Source: Lusitaniella coriacea LEGE 07157 (GTDB lineage Bacteria > Cyanobacteriota > Cyanobacteriia > Cyanobacteriales > Spirulinaceae). Taken from it: a DNA stretch of 61,297 nucleotides. A model generated the notes under the pieces. It searched no databases and was not told the origin of the DNA. It was given only the letters and a program-made list of their open reading frames with translations. The DNA is taken from the NCBI RefSeq assembly GCF_015207425.1, contig NZ_JADEWZ010000031.1, forward strand, positions 1-61,297, read 5' to 3'. A program made the translations under genes and the position numbers. Of the stretch, positions 18,291 through 25,900 are shown piece by piece (the stretch's first letter is position 1; every line of letters begins with the position of its first letter).

Positions 18291-19394
18291 TTGCTAGAAG
18301 AACGCGCCTACTGGTTAGCATGGTCGCAGGTTTTGGGAGTTGGCCCGATCCTGCTGCAACGCCTTCACCAGCATTTCGGAACCTTAGCAACAGCGTGGGA
18401 TGCGCCGCTAGAGAAGCTGCGGGAGGTTGAAGGAATTGGGAACAAGGTATTGGATGCAGTTCGAGAAGCGCGATCGCGCGTCGATCCAGAAACCCTTTTT
18501 CAACAGCACTGCGAGAATAACTTTAACTTTTGGACTCCCATCGACGAAGAATATCCCCGCTTATTGCTGGAAATTCCCAGTCCGCCGCCCATCTTGTACT
18601 ATCGAGGACAAGTCAATCTCCAAGAAAATCTCGGTAGCATTCCCGCCATTGGCATTGTTGGCACGCGCAACGCGACAGAGTACGGACGGCGTTGGACGAA
18701 GAAAATCTCAGCAGCCCTCGCCCAGCATGGCTTTACAGTGGTTTCGGGAATGGCGTTGGGGATCGATACAGAAGCCCATCGCAGTTGTTTGGATGCAGGG
18801 GGACGCACGATTGCGGTGTTGGGAACGGGAATTGATACGATCTATCCTCACAGCAACAACAAGCTTTACGAACAGATTCAGCAGCAAGGGTTAGTTCTGA
18901 GCGAATATCCTCCCGGAACGCAGCCTGAAGCGAAAAACTTCCCTCCGCGCAATCGCATTATTGCCGGATTATGTCGGGCCATTCTGGTGATGGAAGCAGC
19001 AAAACGTTCCGGCGCGCTAATTACCTCTCGCTACGCCAACGAATTTAACCGGGATGTTTATGCCTTACCCGGTTCCCTCAATCAACCCCAATCGATGGGA
19101 TGTTTGGAATTGGCGAATCGAGGCGCGCAGATGATTTTGGGGGAGGGAAGTTTGTTAGAGATGTTAGGAGAAATTCCACAATTGGATCGACTCGAACAAC
19201 CCTCAAAGCCTCTCCCAGTATTATCTCCAGAACTTGCAAAAGTGTTGGACGCGATCGCGCCAGAACCCGTTTCCTTTGATGCCATCGTGCAGAACTCAGG
19301 CTTAAGTACGGGAGACGTTTCGGGTGCCATCTTACAATTAGAACTCCTTGGACTCATTACCTCATTACCGGGAATGCGCTACCAAAGGCTCTAA
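18291..19394 (+). CDS. dprA: DNA-processing protein A
   Basis: Loads RecA on incoming single-stranded DNA in natural transformation. The N-terminus has a helix-hairpin-helix-like region (VEGIGNKVLDAV). The central Rossmann-like DprA domain shows IVGTRNATEYGR, VVSGMALGIDTEAH, LGTGIDTIYPH, SEYPPGTQP and FPPRNRIIAGL. A winged-helix C-terminus follows (from about residue 310). The start is TTG at 18291, giving MLEERAYWLAW like other cyanobacterial DprA proteins. 367 aa is normal. Confidence 0.95.
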   Translation: MLEERAYWLAWSQVLGVGPILLQRLHQHFGTLATAWDAPLEKLREVEGIGNKVLDAVREARSRVDPETLFQQHCENNFNFWTPIDEEYPRLLLEIPSPPPILYYRGQVNLQENLGSIPAIGIVGTRNATEYGRRWTKKISAALAQHGFTVVSGMALGIDTEAHRSCLDAGGRTIAVLGTGIDTIYPHSNNKLYEQIQQQGLVLSEYPPGTQPEAKNFPPRNRIIAGLCRAILVMEAAKRSGALITSRYANEFNRDVYALPGSLNQPQSMGCLELANRGAQMILGEGSLLEMLGEIPQLDRLEQPSKPLPVLSPELAKVLDAIAPEPVSFDAIVQNSGLSTGDVSGAILQLELLGLITSLPGMRYQRL

Positions 19395-19580
19395 GAGTAT
19401 TGGAACCTCCATGCTACTTCGCACAAGTCTGGTAGAGCAAGTTCTGATGACAAACTTAGAATCCCCTCGTCTTTTGGGCAAGGGAATGTCAAAGTATTTC
19501 TGTGTCGAGCATCAGCTAGATATAATTTAATAAATAAAATTGACAGCCTTTGCCGACCCTATTCTTTCCTTCAACTCACC

Positions 19581-21572
19581 TTGTTAACCCTACTCAAAAC
19601 CCTTCACAACGCGATCGATCGATGGTGGTCGGAGTTCACCCTCCAGACGCGCCTCATGGCAGCAGCCACCCTAATTGTCTCCCTAGTCATGAGCGGTCTA
19701 ACCTTTTGGGCAGTCAACACGATTCAACAAGATGCCAGAGTCAACGATACCCGATTCGGTCGCGATTTAGGTATCCTTCTGGCGACCAACGTTTCTCCCC
19801 TCATTGCAGAAGATAAACTCACCGAAGTCGCGCGCTTTTCCTCTCGCTTCTACAGCAGCACCTCCAACATTCGGTACATTATGTACGCGGACGAAGATGG
19901 AAAAATTTTCTTTGGCATCCCCTACTCCGAAGCCGCCGTTCAAAACTCTCTCACCATTCAACGACGCATTGAACTCCCCGAAGACTACGCCAAAAACGTC
20001 AATCTCCCGATGGTACGCCAGCACCTCACCCCCGACGGAGAAGTCACCGATGTTTTTGTTCCCCTCAAGCAGGAAGGCAAATATCTTGGGGTTTTAGCGG
20101 TTGGGATTAACCCCAACCCCACCGTTGTGACTTCTTCCAATCTCACCAGAGATGTCACCATTGCCGTGTTTATTTCGATTTGGACAATGGTCATTTTGGG
20201 TGTTGTTTTAAATGCGCTGACCATTACCCAACCTATTAAAGAACTGCTCGTCGGCGTTAAAAATATTGCGGCGGGAAACTTCAAACAACGGATCGATCTG
20301 CCCCTGGGTGGCGAACTTGGGGAATTAATTTTCAACTTCAATGAAATGGCGGAACGGCTTGAAAGTTATGAAGAACAAAATATTGAAGAGTTGACCGCAG
20401 AAAAGGCTAAATTAGAAACCCTTGTTTCCACTATTGCCGATGGAGCCGTTCTCATCGATACGGATCTCAAAGTTATTTTAGTGAATCCCACTGCGCGACG
20501 CATTTTCAACTGGGAAAGCAAAGAATTAGCGGGAGAAAATGTACTCCATTATTTGCCCGCACAAGTGACGATTAAACTCACCAAACCCCTCTATCAATTT
20601 GCGTCCGGCGAAGCGACGGGAAACAAAGATCGCTCTTTTGAGCATCACGCTGCAAATGCCTTGGGATTCCCGCACCACAAAGAAGCAGAAGGTGGAGAGT
20701 TCCGCATTACCCTGACCGAACCCACGAAGCGAACCATTCGCATTCTTTTAACGCAAGTTCTCGATCGCGATCGCGAAAATATCAAAGGAATTGCCATAAC
20801 CATACAAGATATCACGCGCGAGGTCGAACTCAATGAAGCAAAAGGTCAATTTATTAGTAACATTTCCCACGAATTGAGAACGCCGTTATTTAATATAAAA
20901 TCTTTTATCGAAACTTTGTATGAATACGGAGAAGATTTAACCTCAGAAGAACGACAAGAGTTTTTGCACACGGCGAATAATGAAACCGACCGCCTTACGC
21001 GACTGGTGAATGATGTGTTGGATTTATCAAGATTAGAATCGTCCAATACTTATCATTTAGAATGTGTTGAAGTTGCTCGACCCATCGAACAAACCCTACG
21101 AACCTATCAACTCAATGCAAAGGATAAAGGGATTGAATTAATCAAAGAAATTGAAGCTAATTTACCCTTCGTTTTGGGACATTACGACCTATTATTACAA
21201 GTTTTGGCAAACTTGGTGGGGAATGCGCTCAAGTTCACAACAGCGGGAGGACGGGTTGCGATTCGTACCTATCAACTCAATCCTTCAAACCTCAATTTCG
21301 AGAAAAAAGGGAAAGTGCGGGTGGAAGTTTCCGACACGGGGACGGGAATTTCTTCAGAGGATCGAGATGCAATCTTCGATCGCTTCTACCGCGTCGAGAA
21401 TCGCGTTCACACCTTAGAAGGAACGGGGTTAGGATTGTCAATTGTCAAAAACATCATGGAAAAACATAACACTCAAATTAATTTAGTGAGCGAAATTGGA
21501 GTGGGGACGACGTTTTGGTTCGACTTGACTTTGTACGAAGACGCTCAAAAACCAGAGGAGGCATTACAATAA
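19581..21572 (+). CDS. nblS: sensor histidine kinase NblS/Hik33
   Basis: Membrane sensor kinase for light, cold and nutrient stress that works with the RpaB/NblR regulators. A cytosolic start is followed by TM1 (about 25-45), a periplasmic domain, TM2 (about 192-213), a HAMP domain (TITQPIKELL to MAERL), a PAS domain starting near residue 285, then HisKA with His430 in ISHELRTPL, and a HATPase with NLVGNALKF, SDTGTGIS and GTGLGLSI. The 663 aa length and overall sequence are those of the NblS/DspA (Ycf26) family. TTG start; no nearby ATG fits. Nothing in the window suggests an operon partner. Confidence 0.93.
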   Translation: MLTLLKTLHNAIDRWWSEFTLQTRLMAAATLIVSLVMSGLTFWAVNTIQQDARVNDTRFGRDLGILLATNVSPLIAEDKLTEVARFSSRFYSSTSNIRYIMYADEDGKIFFGIPYSEAAVQNSLTIQRRIELPEDYAKNVNLPMVRQHLTPDGEVTDVFVPLKQEGKYLGVLAVGINPNPTVVTSSNLTRDVTIAVFISIWTMVILGVVLNALTITQPIKELLVGVKNIAAGNFKQRIDLPLGGELGELIFNFNEMAERLESYEEQNIEELTAEKAKLETLVSTIADGAVLIDTDLKVILVNPTARRIFNWESKELAGENVLHYLPAQVTIKLTKPLYQFASGEATGNKDRSFEHHAANALGFPHHKEAEGGEFRITLTEPTKRTIRILLTQVLDRDRENIKGIAITIQDITREVELNEAKGQFISNISHELRTPLFNIKSFIETLYEYGEDLTSEERQEFLHTANNETDRLTRLVNDVLDLSRLESSNTYHLECVEVARPIEQTLRTYQLNAKDKGIELIKEIEANLPFVLGHYDLLLQVLANLVGNALKFTTAGGRVAIRTYQLNPSNLNFEKKGKVRVEVSDTGTGISSEDRDAIFDRFYRVENRVHTLEGTGLGLSIVKNIMEKHNTQINLVSEIGVGTTFWFDLTLYEDAQKPEEALQ

Positions 21573-21607
21573 AAAAACTAGGTCGCGATCGCGTCGATCG
21601 TGCCTAG
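21571..21607 (-). terminator. intrinsic terminator facing left
   Basis: CTAGG (21578-21582) pairs with CCTAG (21603-21607), and an inner CGATCG/CGATCG pair (21586-21591 with 21595-21600) extends the stem around a small internal loop. On the minus strand the hairpin is followed directly by seven T residues (A run 21571-21577). There is no T run on the plus strand, so it acts against leftward transcripts, the nearest source being the gene at 22073-22315. Confidence 0.7.
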
Positions 21608-21666
21608 AAGACATCTGAAATGGATTGGAATTGCACTTTTTGGCTCTATCAAGTTCCCTCAAACTC

Positions 21667-22029
21667 ATGAACCCTAATAACCTAATTGAATTTGCTCACA
21701 AGGGATTTCGCGTGACGATCGGCGCTGCTACTGCTTTTGTGGAAACCTTGCAAGATCCCCAACAACGGACTGAAACGCTATCGGAAATGACAGCAGAGTT
21801 GAACGAAAAAATTCAAGCGTGGGCGGCGAAAGGGGAACTAACAGAACAAGAAGCTCGTAGAATGGTTGAAGAAATGCTTGCTCGTCAAGAAACGCCGACA
21901 GGGGAAAAAACCGCTCCACAAGAATCTCCCCCTTCCTCAACAGTTAATGCAGAACTCCAAGAACTCACAGCTAGAGTGGCTGCTTTGCGCTTAGAGTTGG
22001 AACAGCTACGGAAGTCAAACCAAGACTAA
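21667..22029 (+). CDS. conserved hypothetical, phasin-like small helical protein
   Basis: A 120-aa, almost wholly helical acidic protein. An N-terminal segment NNLIEFAHKGFRVTIGAATAFVETLQD is followed by a charged amphipathic middle (EARRMVEEMLARQE) and a C-terminal coiled coil (LQELTARVAALRLELEQLRK). The layout is like phasins and other granule-associated helical proteins, but I cannot assign a function. Start at ATG 21667 rather than 21625, because the upstream stretch reads as unrelated sequence. Leftward transcripts from the next gene would run antisense to it. Confidence 0.6.
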   Translation: MNPNNLIEFAHKGFRVTIGAATAFVETLQDPQQRTETLSEMTAELNEKIQAWAAKGELTEQEARRMVEEMLARQETPTGEKTAPQESPPSSTVNAELQELTARVAALRLELEQLRKSNQD

Positions 22030-22072
22030 TATTCTATTAAACGTTAATACTTCTAAAGGTTAGATTGACCGC

Positions 22073-22315
22073 TCAATCGTTTTCCCAGTATTCCGAACCG
22101 ACTAAATCGCCGATGCGATCGCGCAGCAAGTATTCGCATTTTTCCAGTTCGCCTTCAACGCAAACCCACTCACGAGCGGGAATATACTGGCAAAGGACAT
22201 AAATCGGTTGCTGGCGGCTGATGGAGCCGCGATCGATCAGTTGGCGCGCTTCGTCGCGAATCAAATCGATAGAATAACGGACGGGAGGTGCAGATGAAAT
22301 TGTACTAGTACTCAT
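22073..22315 (-). CDS. DUF4327 family protein
   Basis: An 80-aa cyanobacterial conserved protein of unknown role. The family pattern is seen as YSIDLIRDEARQLIDRG, SRQQPIYVLCQYIPAREW, VCVEGELEK and LLRDRIGDLVG. No membrane segment. Its downstream terminator is apparently at 21571-21607, which would make its mRNA antisense to the 21667-22029 gene. Confidence 0.8.
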   Translation of the reverse strand: MSTSTISSAPPVRYSIDLIRDEARQLIDRGSISRQQPIYVLCQYIPAREWVCVEGELEKCEYLLRDRIGDLVGSEYWEND

Positions 22316-22567
22316 GATCGTTTACCAAAAGAAGAGGGCTTGAAAGTTAGTCGAACAGTCCTTAAGGTTAGAAGTCCACTGAGTTCAGTATAAAGAGTTA
22401 CAGATTAGATAGCTCTCAAGATAAGAATTACAAAACCTACCATTAACCGATCTTATCTGTTTACCTATTGCCTTAAGGGAAAGCCAAGGCAGCGTCAGGT
22501 TGCCTTAAGGTCAGTATAAAGGATTAAAAATGTTTGAGCGCTTCTGTAACGGGAAGATTAAAAGAAG

Positions 22568-24178
22568 TTATATAAAGGCTTCAGAAAACGAACGCTCGCG
22601 AGTCTCCTTTTGCCATAGCACTTGAGTGACCCCTTCTTGCGCTAGAGCCGTTTGTCCGTAAGAAAAAACCCAGGGCAAACTTGGTGCAAACTCCGAACGA
22701 AGCTCTTCTAAGATATAAGGACTACCATAAATGGCTAAACCGACTATTTTTCGTTGTCTTAACAAAAGTTTAAACCATTCTTGGGCTTGGGGAACGAGTC
22801 CCGCTTTTCCCCGAAAAGGATTGCCACGACTGAAAATTTGTACGAGGGCAGTTTCAGGAATGCGATCTAAATTGAGTTGATGCTGTTCGATGAGTTGCAG
22901 CTTGTAACCGAGTTGTTTTGGAACCGCGATCGCGGGGGTATGGGCGGCGAGAAAGTTACAATTGAGCAGATCGTCAACCACAACCCAATTTTCAGCATTT
23001 TCCCCCTCCATTGGCAGTGAGAGCGGCAATTCCCCCCCTAATTGCAAGGATTCTTGATTAATTTCTCGTGTAGTTTTCTTTGCTTCTGGTTGTGCCAGTT
23101 CTCTGAGTAACGAATCCGCAGATAAATCGAGGGTTGTGCCAGCAAGAATTTTTTGTTTGGCGCGCCAAATTCGCTCGATGGAAGCTTGAATGCGCTGGGG
23201 AGAAATGCGTCCGGTTTGCACGGCTTCCTCAACTGCATCAATTGCGGCGACGGGATCTTGAGGCATGAGTAAGATATCCGCACCCGCTTCAACCGCAAGG
23301 ACGCACACTTCCTGATAATCTGTGAAGTTGGCAACGCCGCCCATGACTAAGGCATCGGTGACAATTAAACCGTTGAAGCCGAGTTTATCGCGCAATTGCC
23401 CCGTTAAAATCTTTTGGGAAAGGGTTGCTGGATATTTGGTATCCCAGGCGGGGACGAGGAGATGAGCGGTCATCACGCTATCAACCCCTGCCGCGATCGC
23501 GCGATTGAAGGGCGGCAATTCCACTGCGTCTAAGCGCTCGATGGGATGGGAAACAACGGGTAGGTGTAAATGGGAATCTACTGCGGTATCCCCGTGACCG
23601 GGAAAATGCTTGGCGGTGGTGAGAACGGGGTAGCTTTGCGCCCCTCGCAAGAATGCTGTTGCAAGATCGCTAACGATTTCCGGGGTTTCTCCAAAGGCGC
23701 GAATGTTGATGACGGGGTTGTGGGGATTATTATTCACATCCACCACGGGAGCTAAAACCCAGTTAATACCGATGGATTGGGCTTCGCGGGCTGTGGTTGC
23801 GCCCATTTGCTCGGCATGGGAAATGGCGATCGCGCGATCTCCAATTCCACTCAGTGCCATCGGCGGGGGAAACGTCGTTGCCCCAGCAAAACGCTGTCCC
23901 GTTCCTTCTTCAATATCCGCTGCGATGAATAAGGGAATTTCTGCCCAATCTTGCAGTTGGCGCGATCGCAAACTCACTTCCGCCGCACTTCCTCCCAACA
24001 CAATGACTCCCCCCACCTTAAGCTGGGAAATCCACTGTTGCAGCGTTTCGAGGGGCGGTTCCCATGCGGGATAGCGAATTTGAGAATCGAACAAACAGCC
24101 GGAGGCTCGAACCACGACCATTTGAGCGATTTGTTCGCGTAAAGAGAGGGTTTGTAAAGGGGGGACGCGATCGCGCAT
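22568..24178 (-). CDS. GH3 beta-N-acetylhexosaminidase-like glycosidase
   Basis: Family 3 glycoside hydrolase; the closest role is NagZ-like removal of N-acetylglucosamine from peptidoglycan fragments. The (beta/alpha)8 domain spans about residues 1-340, with the NagZ-type loop KHFPGHGDTAVDSH (catalytic His) and the nucleophile Asp in IVTDALVMGG. At 536 aa it is about 200 residues longer than single-domain NagZ. The C-terminal part holds LVQIFSRGNPFRG and a second alpha/beta domain. No clear signal peptide, so probably cytosolic. Beta-glucosidase activity cannot be excluded. Confidence 0.85.
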   Translation of the reverse strand: MRDRVPPLQTLSLREQIAQMVVVRASGCLFDSQIRYPAWEPPLETLQQWISQLKVGGVIVLGGSAAEVSLRSRQLQDWAEIPLFIAADIEEGTGQRFAGATTFPPPMALSGIGDRAIAISHAEQMGATTAREAQSIGINWVLAPVVDVNNNPHNPVINIRAFGETPEIVSDLATAFLRGAQSYPVLTTAKHFPGHGDTAVDSHLHLPVVSHPIERLDAVELPPFNRAIAAGVDSVMTAHLLVPAWDTKYPATLSQKILTGQLRDKLGFNGLIVTDALVMGGVANFTDYQEVCVLAVEAGADILLMPQDPVAAIDAVEEAVQTGRISPQRIQASIERIWRAKQKILAGTTLDLSADSLLRELAQPEAKKTTREINQESLQLGGELPLSLPMEGENAENWVVVDDLLNCNFLAAHTPAIAVPKQLGYKLQLIEQHQLNLDRIPETALVQIFSRGNPFRGKAGLVPQAQEWFKLLLRQRKIVGLAIYGSPYILEELRSEFAPSLPWVFSYGQTALAQEGVTQVLWQKETRERSFSEAFI

Positions 24179-24261
24179 AAATAAAATTCAGATAAATAAT
24201 TTAGAACAGCAAGGCTTGTCAGAATAGATTCACTGAACCCATTTTCTACCGTCTCTATCTC

Positions 24262-24285
24262 CCCTCGCCCAAGTTTGGGAGAGGG
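24262..24285. repeat. REP-like palindrome
   Basis: CCCTC-G-CCCAA pairs with TTGGG-A-GAGGG around GT, an almost perfect inverted repeat in the gap between the GH3 gene and the truncated membrane protein. The CCCTCGCCCAAG look is common in bacterial intergenic repeats. Confidence 0.6.
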
Positions 24286-24328
24286 CTTTCAGAGATTTTA
24301 GATAATACGCATCAGATATGATTGAGTT

Positions 24329-24937
24329 TTAGTGCTGAATTGACGAGGGATTCCTTCCCCAATCGCTCGCGACTTGAGTTAAGAACAACGCCATTCCATA
24401 GAACAAGGTACAACTGACCAAAAGAACAATATCAAAACCCAACACCACACTCAAGGGAAGTTTTGCCGCCAAACCACTGGCACAATGAAGCGGAACCATC
24501 AAACCAGAAAAAAGATAGAGCAGGATGGGAACCCCAAGAATTTTACCTATTAGAATATTTTGGCGCGATCGCGGACTGAACCGAATAAAATCAAGAGTTC
24601 CTCGCCGCTTCTCCCGAATAAAATCGGAAACGAGCAGGTAAGTCCCCAACCCGAACAGCATCAGAACTTGAATCCCACTCAAAACAACAAACAAATCCCA
24701 ACTCCACAACTGCCAACGAACCATCCAATTTCCCAACCCATCCCAGGAAACATAGCGACTGTATCGGTGTGCTTGAACGGAAATTTGGCGAGCAAAAAAT
24801 AGACACAGCGACAATTGAACGAAAAATGCCATCCCCGCAACAAAAACAACCTTGTAAAGTTGTACGCGCGATCGCAACTCCCGATACAACTGCGGATTAC
24901 CGTCGCCCAATTGGTCTAAAATCCTTGAGAGTGGCAT
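24329..24937 (-). pseudogene. truncated permease-like membrane protein
   Basis: A 202-residue membrane protein that matches only the N-terminal part (about 230 residues) of the 573-aa protein at 34372-36093. Shared features include GDGNPQLYRELRSR against GELNPQLFREVKGR, GTYLLVSDFIREKRRGTLDFIR, and GKILGVPILLY. It stops after the fourth or fifth membrane segment, right where the longer paralogue continues, and repeat sequence follows. This looks like a 3'-truncated copy; a shortened functional protein is possible. The ORF stays open to 24967, but the ATG at 24937 has a GGTGAGA ribosome site. Confidence 0.65.
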
Positions 24938-24978
24938 TTTTCTCACCCGTCTAATCGCCCATCGCAATCATAAATCAA

Positions 24979-25824
24979 ATGTCCCACTCCTCATCCTCTT
25001 GGCACGGAAATCTCGAACTCAACTACCGCGATCGCAACGGTGCAACCCAGGTTCAGCGTGCCTACACAACAGCGCCCTTAAAGGTTCAGCGCCCCTTTTA
25101 CCCCGAAGGAGAGAAAATTTGCCATACAATCGCACTGCACACGGCTGGGGGAATTGTCGGGGGGGATCGACTCTCTCAAAACCTGCACCTCCAACCCCAA
25201 AGTCACGTTCTCTTAACCACAGCCGCCGCAACAAAAGTCTATCGCAGCAACGGACAACAAGCACAACAAACCATCACCTTAAAAATTGATTCTGGAGCGC
25301 GTTTAGAATGGTTGCCCCAAGAGACAATTTTATTTAATGGGGCAATTTATCAACAAAAAATGCGAGTCGAACTGGCACCAGGGGCAACTTTTCTCGCCTG
25401 GGAAATCACTCGTTTGGGACGAACTGCAAGGGGAGAACAGTTTGTAAAAGGAGAGTGGCGCAATTCCACAGAAATTTGGCAGGACGGAAAACCCCTGTGG
25501 ATCGATCGTCAATGGTTACCCGCCAGTCAATCCCTGTGGGACAGTCCCCACGGCTTAGGAGGACAGCCAATTGTTGCCAGCTTCCTTTGTTTGGGACAAC
25601 CCATATCGCCAGAAATTCTCGAAAAAATGAGAAATCTAGGCGCGAGTACCTTGAATCGTGGAGGATTAGGGGGAGTCACGACAACGCAAGAACAAGGTTC
25701 GATCTGTCGCTATCGTGGCGCATCAACAATTGAAGTTAAGAATTGGTTTGTTGCAATTTGGCAATTACTTCGCCTTGAAGGGTTGCAATCTTCTGGAATT
25801 AAGCCAAGAGTTTGGCAGTGGTAA
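24979..25824 (+). CDS. ureD: urease accessory protein UreD
   Basis: UreD (UreH) acts with UreF and UreG to insert nickel and CO2 into the urease active site. It is recognised by GGIVGGDRL, LTTAAATKVYRS, LEWLPQETILFNGA and the downstream LGRTARGE. 281 aa is normal. ATG start MSHSSSSWHG. No other ure gene is present in the window: upstream is the divergent truncated permease and downstream an unrelated restriction-modification gene, so ureD is separated from ureABC here. Confidence 0.93.
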   Translation: MSHSSSSWHGNLELNYRDRNGATQVQRAYTTAPLKVQRPFYPEGEKICHTIALHTAGGIVGGDRLSQNLHLQPQSHVLLTTAAATKVYRSNGQQAQQTITLKIDSGARLEWLPQETILFNGAIYQQKMRVELAPGATFLAWEITRLGRTARGEQFVKGEWRNSTEIWQDGKPLWIDRQWLPASQSLWDSPHGLGGQPIVASFLCLGQPISPEILEKMRNLGASTLNRGGLGGVTTTQEQGSICRYRGASTIEVKNWFVAIWQLLRLEGLQSSGIKPRVWQW

Positions 25825-25900
25825 GTTATTGAGTATTTCAGTTATGAATAAAATTTGAAACAGTCTGTTATATTGAAAAGCTGTTGAATATTTTTGGAGC

